A DNA stretch of 64,000 nucleotides from positions 81,723,327 through 81,787,326 of the forward strand of contig NC_057861.1 in the NCBI RefSeq assembly GCF_019393635.1, in the 5' to 3' direction. The stretch comes from Dromiciops gliroides (Eukaryota > Chordata > Mammalia > Microbiotheria > Microbiotheriidae). The position numbers were made by a program, and so were the translations under genes. Below the pieces are notes generated by a model, which saw only the letters and a list, made by a program, of their open reading frames with translations, ran no database searches and was not told the DNA's origin. Below, one piece after another: positions 55,110 to 64,000 of this stretch (position 1 is the first letter of the stretch; every line of letters starts with the position of its first letter).

Positions 55110-55685
55110 CTCCACATCACTTGATGGTCCAGCCATGCTGGCTTTTTAGCTCTCATTCATAAATGATCTTCCATCTCCTTGCCTTTGCCCTGCCTGTCTA
55201 CTATCTCTGGAATCTTCTCCCTCCTCACCTCTAGCTTTTGCTGCCTTCAAGACTCGGGTCAAGCACTACCATCCACACAAGCCTTTCTTTTTTCTTCTTT
55301 TTTCTTTCTTTCTTTCTTTTTTTTTGTCGGAGCAATGAGGATTAAGTGACTTGCCCAAGGTCACACAGCTAGTAAGTGTCAAGTGTCTGACACTCAGGTA
55401 CTCCTGAATCCAAGGTCTGTGCTTTAACCACTGTGCCATCTAGCTGCCCCACAAGCTTTTCTTAAGCTGTGAGAGCCCTCCCTCTTTACCGGCCTTGCAG
55501 TTACTGATTTTGTATCTGCACTGAATAGATACAAAAGAGATACCTGTACATGTTGTCTCCCTTGTTAGAATGTAAGCTTTTTGAAGAGAGGAACTGTTTC
55601 ACTTTTGTCTTTGTATTGGCAACATTTGGCATAGTGCCTGGCACACAGTAGGCACTTCATAAATGATGGTTGATTGATAACCTGT
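55110..55685 (+). mobile_element. L2 LINE 3' end split by a SINE
   Basis: 'cttcaagactcgggtcaagc', 'acatgttgtctcccttgttag', 'tgcctggcacacagtaggc'. SINE inserted at 55290-55449. Confidence 0.85.
55290..55449 (-). mobile_element. tRNA-derived SINE nested in L2, antisense
   Basis: TSD CACAAGCCTTTCTT (55276-55289) and CACAAGCTTTTCTT (55450-55463), one mismatch. The body lacks the 'ggccggatttgaa' segment, a small internal deletion. Confidence 0.93.
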
Positions 55686-55849
55686 AATGTATTATCTTAG
55701 ATGGTTGCCTGAGGGTAGTGAAAGCATAAAAGACTTGTCCTGAGTCACGCAGCCACAGCTGGAGGCAGGAATCCCTATTCTACTGCTCTGTACCATTAGT
55801 CCCATCTAAAAGATAATAAAACCTATGCTCACAGAAAACTTGACTTGGT

Positions 55850-56235
55850 TCAAGTTGCACAATCAGTACCAGAGGCAGGATGACAAACCCAGGCCTCTTG
55901 ACTCCAAGTCAACCAATCATCCCACTACAGCATATTGACTCATTAATAACAGCTACCATCTCCTTAGTACTTCCAGGTTCAGAAAGTGTGTACTTCTCAT
56001 CAGAAGTAGGCAGTAGGCGAATTATAATCTCCTTTTGACAGATGAAGAAACTGAGGCTTAGATGTAAAATGACTTGCCAAGATGTTATTTCTTCCCCCCC
56101 CCCAGGGCAATGAAGATTAAGTGACTTGGCTAGGGTGACACAGCTAGTAAGTGTCAAGTGTCTGAGGTAGGATTTGAACTCAAGTCCTCCTGAATCCAGG
56201 GCTGGTGCTTTATCCACTAGACTGATGTTATTTCT
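55850..56235 (-). mobile_element. MIR SINE with nested tRNA-derived SINE (56093-56223), antisense
   Basis: MIR: 'agatgaagaaactgaggc', 'aatgacttgccaag'. Nested SINE TSD GATGTTATTTCT is exact at 56081-56092 and 56224-56235; its head (normally 'cacctagctgcccc') is missing, so it is 5'-truncated. Confidence 0.85.
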
Positions 56236-56254
56236 AATATATCATGATAACACC

Positions 56255-56475
56255 TTGGAGATGGAGTCAGATGAGACCTGAGTTTGACTCCTGCTTCAGG
56301 TACTTACCAGTTATATAACTCTGGGCAAGTCGCTTGATTTCTCTGATCCTTATTTTCCTCATCTGTCAAATGGGAATAATAATAGCACCTACATCTCAGG
56401 GCTGTTCTGAGAGTCAAATGAGATAACCTATGTAAAGAGCTTTTCAAACTTTCAAGGAATATATATATATATATA
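56255..56475 (+). mobile_element. MIR SINE
   Basis: 'gatggagtcagatgagacc', 'ctctgggcaagtcgcttg', 'ctcatctgtcaaatggg', 'gagtcaaatgagataacc'. Confidence 0.88.
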
Positions 56476-56605
56476 TATGTATGTGTGCATGAGTATTTGT
56501 ATGTATATATACACATACATACATACATATACATATATATTCATTTGCATATTATATATAAATCATATATATAGATATAGATAATATATAAATCATATTA
56601 TGTCT
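56456..56605. repeat. AT-rich (AT)n/(ATAC)n tract
   Basis: ATAT and ACAT runs with 'aatcatat' repeated at 56560 and 56590. Confidence 0.9.
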
Positions 56606-56862
56606 ATCAAACAATGGAAGGCAGCAAGAAATATCCCTTCCTTCCTCTAACCTTTTCCCAACCCTGTGCTAACTCCTCTTTATTAAACTGATCATATTAA
56701 TTTGAATTGTACTTATGAATATCCAAATATCATTCTACTATATTGTAAACTTCACAAGGGCAGAGGGCAGGTCTAAGTATCTTTAAGAAGATGCTGGAAA
56801 TAAACTCCCCTCCCCCACACACTGTATTCCCCCCAGTTTGACCGAGCAGGCAGGACCCTGCA

Positions 56863-57014
56863 CTTTTTTTTTTTTTTTTTTGGCATGAGGCAATGGGAGT
56901 TAAGTGACTTGCCCAGGGTCACACAGCTAGTGTCAAGTGTCTGAGGTCAGATTTGAACTCAGGTCCTCCTGAATCCGGACCCTGTACTCTGTCCACTGTG
57001 CCACCTTGCTGCCC
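56863..57014 (-). mobile_element. tRNA-derived SINE, antisense, 12-bp TSD
   Basis: TSD CAGGACCCTGCA is exact at 56851-56862 and 57015-57026. Confidence 0.96.
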
Positions 57015-57029
57015 CAGGACCCTGCATTC

Positions 57030-58480
57030 TTCTTAAGCTTGATTGCCCACCCTTTGTCCTTCATATGGGTCATATGAAGGACATATCTGTTCTAGGGTCT
57101 CTGCCATTGTAACTTCAACTGACTTGGTCAACATTACATGGTGAAGAACCTCCATCTCACTATTCAAGTCAGGAGTTCTCAGGTGTCTCTGTCTCTGTTT
57201 ATCACTATCCCTGTCTCTGTCCCTCCTCCGAATTCCCTACAGCCTTGGGTTTCATCTTCTCTTATACACTAATCACTCTGTAGTTTATAACAGGAGAAGG
57301 AAGGCTGGGTGTCTCTTGAAGAACTTCAAAGTTCTACTAAGGACCCAGAGTTGCTCCTTGAAACAAAGGTCCTTCTTTTAGACCCCAGTCTTCCTCTGAT
57401 GATGCAGCTGGTAGGTGAGGGGGATGGACTCAAAGGCATTTCTGGGTTTTTTGAAGCTCAGACTCTATGATCCCATCACTGCCTGGAAGCATTAACCCTG
57501 TGAGCTAATTAATAGGAGGAGCCAGGAGGGGTCCCAGCTTGGAAACAGAAGGGGAAGGGAGATAGGTTGGAGAGAGGTCATTGTAGCCAGGCCAGGGCTG
57601 GTCTCCCAGACCCTGTCAAGGCAACCATTCTGGGCATTTTCTCTGTGTTATATTATTTGTCCTTCACCCTCTCCCCCCATTTTTATACAGACAAATTGTT
57701 TAATTGCTATAGGTCACCAGGTAACTTCTACTGAGGCAGCTCAACAACTATTATGCAATGTCTGGTCAAGCAACTACACAAGGGTCACACAGCCAGTATG
57801 TGTTAGAGGTGGCCCCTGAACCCAAATCTTTTAGAATCTGAGGTTGGGAAAGTCTGTATCTCAAGTGAGCTAAGTGTAGGAAGGAGATTTCTGAGTCAAT
57901 GAGGCCAAGGCCGTGGGAACAGGACAGAAGGGGCTATAGTCTAATGATCTTAGAGGACATCCAGAAAAGATCCCACATAGAAGTCCAGGTCTACCACTCA
58001 TGAAGGCTCTGTCATCTCACCTAGGCCTTGAGTCAATCTGAGAGCTAGGAGGGATCTGAACTCATCTAATCCTGAAGAGGAATCCTTCTTAAAACAGTCC
58101 TGACAAGTGGTCATCCAACCTCCCCTTTAAGACCTCCAATGATGGCAAACTTAGTACTTCCCATGTGGACACATTCCACTCTGGGGCAACTCTAACTCTT
58201 AGGAATGTTTTGAACTTAAGCCTGCCTCTCTGTCTACTGCACCCATTACATCTAGTTCTGCCCTTTGGGGTCAGACAAAAGAAGTTTAAGTCCCCTGCTC
58301 CATAACAGACTTTTGTTTATTTGAATACAACTCCCATATCACTCCTAAATAATGTCTCATTCAGGCCAAATATCCCATTTCCAACTGAGGAATCATGTTG
58401 AATTGGCTGTGGCGGCCACTGCTGCTGATAGCTCCTATTTCTGCGATGGAGTAAGTTTACAAAACACCTGTGAGATAGAT
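57030..58480. other. Repeat-poor part of ADGRB1 intron
   Basis: No exon seen. A MIR3-like phrase ('gagagctaggagggatctgaac', 'aatcctgaagagg', about 58040-58170) is the only repeat I notice. A homeobox-type 'ctaattaatagg' lies near 57504. Confidence 0.4.
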
Positions 58481-58591
58481 TGCAAATATCATGTATCCTC
58501 ATTTTACAAATGAAGGAACTGAGGCCCCTGTTGACTCTGTGACCTCCAGGTTCAGCCGGGGTTAGGGGCACATGATGGCACTGGGTCCTAC

Positions 58592-58687
58592 CATGAGCTG
58601 TGCATGGCCATTCTGGAAAGATCCCCCTGAGTCACCGTTGCCTTCCTCCTGACGATCTACCACCCGACACTTCACAGCATCCTGGAC
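58592..58687 (-). CDS. ADGRB1: ADGRB1 96-nt exon ([13 protein letters not shown]...)
   Basis: Acceptor 'ctttccccag|GTCCAG' and donor 'CTCATG|gtagga' bound 32 codons: [32 protein letters not shown]. It is the start of the cytoplasmic tail just after TM7 and matches BAI1 as I recall it. Confidence 0.97.
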
Positions 58688-58959
58688 CTGGGGAAAGAGG
58701 TAGCACAGAGTGGTTAGGGAGAGCAGTGTATCACACCAATCCCTTAAAACAACAACAACAACAGCCACCTAGCCCTCATCATTGCAAAACTGGCACACCC
58801 AACATCTGCCTGAAAGGGGCTGCCAATCTTGAAGAAGGTTGTGATTGCTGGGAGTCAAGAAGGACAATACTATCTGCTGAAAGGAATTACACAGAATAAG
58901 TAATAAGAGCAACTAGTTATATAGCCCCCCTCAGTTTTACAAAGTACTTCCCTCACTCA

Positions 58960-59045
58960 AAATCTTATTCAAAATGAATGTTCCAAATTATCTTCACATA
59001 TAATTGGGAAAATGAAATACCATTTAAAATATAAAAACAAGACAA
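58960..59045 (+). mobile_element. L1 LINE 3' tip
   Basis: 'aaaatgaatgttccaaatta', 'tcttcacatataattggg', 'aaaatgaaatacc' match the last bases of the marsupial L1 3' UTR. Confidence 0.7.
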
Positions 59046-59389
59046 AACAACGTACCCCCCGCCTCTGAGATAGGCAGTGCTTTTCCAATTCCCATTTAAA
59101 AGATGAGGAAAACTAAGGCTCATATAGGTGAAATAACTTGTCCAAAGTAAAAAAGAAAGTGTGAGAGCTGGACACAATACATTTCTTCTGGGTTTAAAGT
59201 TAGCACTTTTTTCCACCAGACCAAGGCTTCACCATAGATAAGGATGATCACTGTGTCCCACGGCGGTTTTGGTACATTAAAAAGTGTTCTGACTTTGGAG
59301 TCAGAGAACCTGGGCTCAAATCTGATGCTAATTACTTGTGTGATTTAGTGCGATGATGGTGGTTATGATGAAGAAGATGATAAAAATAA

Positions 59390-59585
59390 TATTTTACTGG
59401 ACTTTAAACTTTACAAGCACTTTACAAATATATCTCATTGGAACCTCCCAACAATCCTGAGAAGTTGGTGTGATTACCTCCTTTTTCTAGGTGAGGAAAC
59501 TGAGACTCAGAGATGACACATGACTTGCCTAGGGTCACAAGTCCAAGGACTCCAAGTCCTGTGATATAACCACTGCCTCACAGCT
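59390..59585 (-). mobile_element. MIR SINE, antisense
   Basis: 'actttacaaatatatctcattgg', 'gtgaggaaactgagactc', 'catgacttgcctagggtc'. Confidence 0.85.
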
Positions 59586-59659
59586 AGCTGACTCAGTGAG
59601 GTACTTACCATTCCTAGACCTCAGTTTCCTCATCTGTCTAGTGAGAACGTTGGACTAAG

Positions 59660-59888
59660 GGGACAGCTAGGTGGCGCAGTGGATAAAGCACTGGCCCTGG
59701 ATTCAGGAGGACCTGAGTTCAAATCCAATCTCAGATACTTGTCACTTACTAGCTGTGTGACCCTGAGCGAGTCACCTAACCCTCATTGCCCCACAAATAA
59801 ATAAATAAATAAACAAACAAACAAACAAATAAATAAACAAATAAATAAATGAATAAATTAATTAATTAATTAATTAATTAATTAATTA
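59660..59888 (+). mobile_element. tRNA-derived SINE with expanded (AAAT/AAAC/AATT)n tail
   Basis: Head 'ggacagctaggtggcgcag'; 95 bp of AAAT, AAAC and TAAT repeats follow the body. 'gttggactaa' flanks on both sides (59650 and 59919) may mark the host repeat. Confidence 0.92.
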
Positions 59889-60217
59889 AAAGTGGCAGAA
59901 TTGTATAGGGGAAAATGTTGGACTAAATGGTCTCTGAGGTCCCTTCCAGGGCTAGACCTATGGTCTTATGAATCTGTCACTTCTAATCACATGATTCAGC
60001 AATGGTGACAAGTTCTGTGGAAGGAGGTGTTGTTAGTAAGGCCACTGTTTGCTCCTTATGATTTTTAAAAGAAATTTGTCATGTTTCAATAGTGGTAGCA
60101 ATTTCCATTGAAGAGGACCACTCTGGTAAGAACACTGGTGAAGAAGAATAAAATGTTTGCCTTAAATTAGCTGCACTATAATAAGAACAAGAAGTTATAT
60201 CAAAAACACTATAATTT

Positions 60218-60363
60218 TTTTTTGGAGGGGGGGAGCAATGAGGGTTAAGTGACTTGCCCAGGGTCACACAGCTTGTAAGTGTCAAGCATCTGAGGCCAGA
60301 TTTGAACTCAGGTCCTCCTGACTTCAGGGCTGGTGCTTTATCCACTGCGCCACCTAGCTGACC
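60218..60363 (-). mobile_element. tRNA-derived SINE, antisense
   Basis: 'gagcaatgagggttaagtg' to 'gcgccacctagctgacccc'; TSD 'cactataattt' at 60207 and 60372 (imperfect upstream). Confidence 0.92.
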
Positions 60364-61131
60364 CCAAAGACCACTATAATTTGATGGCTCCAGAGGGCTA
60401 TCTTCCTTTTCCCTGTGACTCAGAGTTGGCATCTCCTGGGTTGACAATCCTTTCTCTCAGGTACCACTTCCCCTGCTCTTAACCCACTCCAGGCCAACCC
60501 TGTCCCTTCCTGATCCAGATCCTCCTTTGCCCTTCTGGTCCATTGTAAGCTCTGAAAGTCACATGGTATTGCTCGAAAACTTTCTTCATCCCAAATCTCT
60601 TCATTTCTTACTCTTTTCATCGTCAGTTTCTCAAGGAGGCTAGAACACCTCTAGAAGACACTGCATCCCTGGCTGCCCACTGGAGGGAGACTCCTTTGCT
60701 CATGACCTCCAAAATGTTATGCAAAGGAGGAACAAGCATTCAGTGCTCCTCACTCTACTAGGCCACCCCTTTGCCAGCATCACTCAGTATAAGGTTCACT
60801 CCATTTGTCAATATCTCCTGGTCTAGATCCTTGCTAAAGTGATCTAACACCCCACAGGACATCCTATCTACTTCCTGAAGAAGCTCACGGTTTGAACCCT
60901 GTCCTCACATTTGCAAACTTTCATCTGTGTATTGATGAGACTTTAACACTCCCCCTTCACAGTTCATTAGCCTTCTCCCCCCCCATGACCTAATGTTCAG
61001 CTACCAACAGGAATGGCCATATCTAAGATCTCATCATCACCCATGACTGACACATCCATGATCTTCAACTCCACTGCCCCTGGATAACCTCCTATACATA
61101 CTTCCATTTCTCCTTCTGTCTGAGCTTTCTT

Positions 61132-61284
61132 TCTTTCTTTTTTTTTTAGTGAGGCAATTGGGTTTAAGTGACTTGCCTAGGGTCACACAGCTAGTAAGTG
61201 TTAAGTGTCTGAGGCTGGATTTGAACTCAGGTACTCCTGACTCCAGAGCTGGTGCTCTATCCACTGTGCCACCTAGCTGCCCCT
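61132..61284 (-). mobile_element. tRNA-derived SINE, antisense, 15-bp TSD
   Basis: TSD TGTCTGAGCTTTCTT is exact at 61117-61131 and 61285-61299. Confidence 0.96.
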
Positions 61285-61499
61285 TGTCTGAGCTTTCTTA
61301 AAGACTTATACTTCTCTCACTTTACCCTCCAGGCTTTCAATTTCTCCCTATTCTCCCATCACTCTCTACATAGTTTGACCCTGTGGTTGACCAGTTCAGC
61401 TATTGTCTAAGTCATTAGTCATCCAGCACAGGTAACCTTTTTCTGTCCTCTGACCCCCTTTCCAGTTCCCCATATGGGTTGTCTTGAGTAGGGGGAGTG

Positions 61500-61620
61500 G
61501 TAGCTGAGACAATGAGGCTGTAAGCTCCTTGAAGGCAGGGTCTGTCTCATTTGCTTATATTTGGATCCCAGTGTTTAGCAATGCCTGGCAACAGCAAGCA
61601 TTTAATAAATGATCTATACA
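61500..61620 (+). mobile_element. L2 LINE 3' end
   Basis: 'ggctgtaagctccttgaagg', 'tttggatcccagtgtttagc', 'agcatttaataaatgatc'. Confidence 0.85.
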
Positions 61621-61740
61621 TCTGTCTGTCTGTATATCTACTTATATACTTATCTATATATCTAACATTTACTTCTATCTCTATGATCTAATTTATTTAT
61701 CTATCAATCTATCCATTATCTATCCATCCATCTATCTGTT
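61618..61740. repeat. Interrupted (TCTA/TCTG)n microsatellite
   Basis: TCTG, TATC and CATC runs with breaks, grown from the end of the L2. Confidence 0.85.
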
Positions 61741-61924
61741 CATAATAGGAACTTAACAATGTTTTTCAATTTGGATTGAAATCAAGGAAATTTATCCAAT
61801 CACCAAGAAAAAAAATAAGACAATCAGCTCTATTAAAGGGGCTTGGCTATTCAAAGAGAGTCAATTCTGCTGGAGGGGAGTGGGTGTCAGTGATAGCAGG
61901 GAAGTCTGTGGGAATCAGATATAC

Positions 61925-62115
61925 ATTTTCAGGTGAAAGGGGCCTTTAAAATAGTCAAGTCAACTTCAACCCTCTATTTCACAGAAATGCAAACTGAGGC
62001 CTAAAGAGGTTGTGACTCGGTCAAGTTCACATTGAAAGGAAAGAAGCAGAACTCAGGTTTCAAATACAAGTCATCTGCTTCAAAACTCAGAATTATTTCC
62101 ACTATACCATGCTGA
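61925..62115 (-). mobile_element. MIR-type SINE, antisense
   Basis: 'cagaaatgcaaactgaggcc', 'gactcggtcaagttcac', 'agcagaactcaggtttc'. Confidence 0.7.
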
Positions 62116-62504
62116 CCCTCAAGATGATCATGGGATTGAAATCTGGAAGAGACTTTATTGACTATTGGGTCCAAATGGCCTCTTCTTACAGAGGAAGAAA
62201 TGTGCAGTCTCAGCTTGGGGGAGAGGGGTGTGGACTGGGTCGGGGAGGGGGTCTTGCCCAGTGTTCCTCAAGTAGCAGAGAATTTGAGTGTAGGCCCTGA
62301 TTCCAAGTTCAGTTCACTTTCATATGTCTCCCTAGGGGAAGTGTTTAAAATTCAGGCTTTACTTGAGTCATACTCTACTTTAATCATAGCTCTTTAAGTC
62401 TTTATGGGGGTCAATTTGTATTATGGTCACCTCAACTTGTTGCTATGTTATTTTCCAATGTAGATCACTGGCTATAGGACTTATCATCTGTACCATAGAT
62501 TTCA

Positions 62505-62830
62505 TCACTTAGAATCTCAGAATCTTAGGATGTCAGGCCTGGAAGGAACCTCAGAACATAGAATAGCAAAGCCAGGATGGGTTTTAGGCCATAGAACATG
62601 GAATGTCAGAAGTGGAAGGGAACCTAGAATGTGGAATGTCAGAGTTGGATCTCGGAACACAGAAGGTAAACATGAAGAGGGACCCATAGAGTTCAACTGC
62701 CTCAGTTTCCAGATGAAGAACCCACAGCCTAGGAAGGTAAAAGGAGATCTGGCTTAAGATCACAGAGTCCTGAAGCAGGGACTTATGCAGACCAGGTTTC
62801 TATCTACCAGGATGAGTCCAGTGTTTTGTC
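62505..62830 (-). mobile_element. MIR-type SINE, antisense, with internal tandem units
   Basis: The phrase 'gaatgtcag..gtggaagggaacc' recurs about four times in 62517-62665 at roughly 35-40 bp spacing, followed by 'cagtttccagatgaagaac'. Confidence 0.65.
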
Positions 62831-62956
62831 TTTGCCCCCTAGCTGTAGGCTTCCTTCCCCTTCTCCCCCCTCTCAGGGCCTCAGTTGAATGGGACAGCCA
62901 GGGCTTAGTGAATTCAGTGCCTGTGGCTGAGTGGGCATCCCTGGGACGTGGCCCAC

Positions 62957-63128
62957 CTCACGCCGGAGGATGCAGTGAACCATCACGATGACAAAGCCCT
63001 CCAGCGAGTCGAAGACGGCGAAGAGGATCTGGAAGAGGGCAGAACGCCGGTCAGTGACGGCGAGGACGGCAGACATCCAGGTGAGGGCCAGGAGTGGCAG
63101 CACCACGCAGGAGCTCCATAGAGAGGCC
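62957..63128 (-). CDS. ADGRB1: ADGRB1 exon encoding TM6-ECL3-TM7
   Basis: Acceptor 'ttcctgcag|GGCCTC' and donor 'CGTGAG|gtgggc' bound 172 nt. After one base completing a codon it reads [59 protein letters not shown]6 is the [17 protein letters not shown] stretch, ECL3 the TDRRS turn, TM7 the [21 protein letters not shown] stretch. It matches BAI1 nearly residue for residue as I recall it. The exon ends in phase 0 and joins 'VQDAVKC'. Confidence 0.98.
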
Positions 63129-64000
63129 CTGCAGGAAGGATGGCAGACAGCTGGATTAGGTCAGAGGCTGGGAGTACCTGTGCCTATCATAGGGAGGAAG
63201 GAGGTTCCCAAGGCCCTGGTCCTCCCAACTCCTGTCTCCCGTCTCCCGCTACCCACCATCTGCCTAGGAGGAGATCCCCGAGGGAAGGGGAGAAAGCCCA
63301 AGGACCCAGCCAGAGACAAGAGCTAATTTGGGAATGCTCCCTGGGGCCTGACAGGGAAAGCCTGGGCAGGGGTGGGGGGAAGTTGTCCAATCTGTCGATC
63401 TTATTCTTCAAAGAACAAGTGGGAAGAGCCTGGATGACCACTCAGTTTCAGCAGGGAAAAGAGATGAGGGAGAACAGGGGACCATCTGATGCTGTTTGAG
63501 GATTAGGATTGTTTGGGGAACTGACCTCAGACCACCCCCCACTCCATTCAGTGGCACAAACCCTCACGACCCTCCAATCTTCCTCTCTGGTGGCCTTTAT
63601 CTCCCCATCTCTCTCCATCTTTCTCTATAGCTTTGCATGTGTTTTTCCTCATATTTCTCTGCTTCTCTCCCTGTTCCTGTCTCAGCCTCCTTGTCTCTCT
63701 ATCTCACTGTTTGTTACTCTCTCCATTGTTCTTCTCTACCTACTTCTGCTTCTTTCTCTTCTGGTCTCTTACCTCATGTTCTCTGTCTTTCTGTCTTTTT
63801 CATTTATCTCTCCTTGTCTCTATATGTTATTCCGTCTTCTTGTTCTGTCTCTGCATCTGGGCCAATCTCCCTGTTTTTTTAATCACCTTCTCTCCCTGTG
63901 TCTATGCTTCTCTCTGTTCTCTCTCTGTTCCGGCATGTCCTCATTCCTTCCCCCAATACATCTTGAACCATTCTTGGTCCAGAAAGATCTTTCTGATCAC
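63129..64000 (-). other. ADGRB1: ADGRB1 intron continuing past the right edge
   Basis: No further exon recognised. 63590-63930 is a pyrimidine-rich CTCT/CTGT low-complexity tract on the + strand. Confidence 0.7.
63590..63930. repeat. Pyrimidine-rich (TCTC)n low-complexity tract
   Basis: Interrupted CTCT, TTCTC and CTGT runs over about 340 bp. Confidence 0.85.

Larger units (their letters stand above)
54880..58591 (-). other. ADGRB1: ADGRB1 intron (3.7 kb)
   Basis: GT-AG. Holds L2 with nested SINE (55110-55680), MIRs, SINEs and an AT-rich tract; 57030-58480 is repeat-poor and unrecognised. Confidence 0.88.
58688..62956 (-). other. ADGRB1: ADGRB1 intron (4.3 kb)
   Basis: GT-AG. Contains an L1 3' scrap (58965-59040), MIRs, SINEs at 59660, 60217 and 61132, an L2 tip (61500-61620), an ATCT tract and MIR-like copies at 61925-62830. 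60380-61110 has no repeat I could name with confidence and no supported exon. Confidence 0.88.
34115..63128 (-). other. ADGRB1: ADGRB1 (BAI1) gene, 3' portion: seven coding exons plus 3' UTR
   Basis: Brain-specific angiogenesis inhibitor 1 is a plasma-membrane adhesion GPCR. In the family it recognises phosphatidylserine on dying cells, signals through ELMO/DOCK to RAC1, and acts at excitatory synapses. Visible here are TM6-TM7, a long cytoplasmic tail with a proline-rich region, the RKR helix and the PDZ ligand QTEV. The seven exons splice in phase to about 456 residues, and every intron is GT-AG. The ending '[16 protein letters not shown]' separates it from ADGRB2 and ADGRB3, which end in '..DGDFQTEV' as I recall them. 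The thrombospondin repeats, GAIN domain and TM1-TM5 lie beyond the right edge. Confidence 0.97.

Overview
The window is marsupial (metatherian) nuclear DNA. It has no bacterial-style gene packing, is saturated with interspersed repeats, and carries many copies of a tRNA-derived SINE that opens GGGGCAGCTAGGTGGCGCAG and ends in an A-rich tail. L2 and L1 LINE pieces, MIR-type SINEs, solo LTRs and hAT elements fill most of the rest. The exact species cannot be fixed from the sequence alone.

Two protein-coding genes are supported, arranged tail to tail. (1) Left edge, + strand, about 2.48-3.81 kb: the last three exons and a short 3' UTR of a HEAT-repeat gene that looks like the maestro (MROH) family. 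(2) Right half, - strand, about 34.1-63.1 kb: the last seven coding exons and the 3' UTR of ADGRB1 (BAI1), an adhesion G-protein-coupled receptor. The exons, in gene order, lie at 63128-62957 (TM6-TM7), 58687-58592, 54879-54840, 49794-49076 (long cytoplasmic exon with the proline-rich stretch), 45121-45086 (a 36-nt microexon), 42930-42820 (RKR helix) and 35189-34992 (C-terminal tail ending QTEV, then stop). All six introns are GT-AG and all phases match, giving about 456 continuous residues. The N-terminal extracellular part and TM1-TM5 lie beyond the right edge.

The roughly 30 kb between the two genes (3.8-34.1 kb) is intergenic. It holds antisense L2 ORF2 remnants (6.7-7.8, 12.0-15.6 and 23.5 kb), a composite L1 with an inverted 5' end (26.4-29.5 kb), one solo LTR with a 4-bp target-site duplication at 10.5 kb plus an LTR-like block at 21 kb, an hAT-like element at 18.4 kb, and large microsatellites at 7.3, 8.9, 16.6, 19.2, 31.6 and 32.7 kb. 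One CpG-rich patch at 17.56-18.06 kb contains a codon-like open segment that I could not identify.

The ADGRB1 introns are also full of repeats. Two more solo LTRs have clean 4-bp duplications (38061-38692 and 45333-46013). The second, with a nested SINE and a neighbouring opposite-strand SINE, begins within about 40 bp of the microexon's splice acceptor.

I found no CRISPR array, operon, plasmid or phage feature, no intact retroviral gene, no tRNA or rRNA gene, and no convincing undescribed biological system. The points most worth checking are the repeat stack beside the ADGRB1 microexon, the CpG-rich patch with its candidate exon, the L1 composite, and the Z-DNA-prone tract at 48.5 kb.
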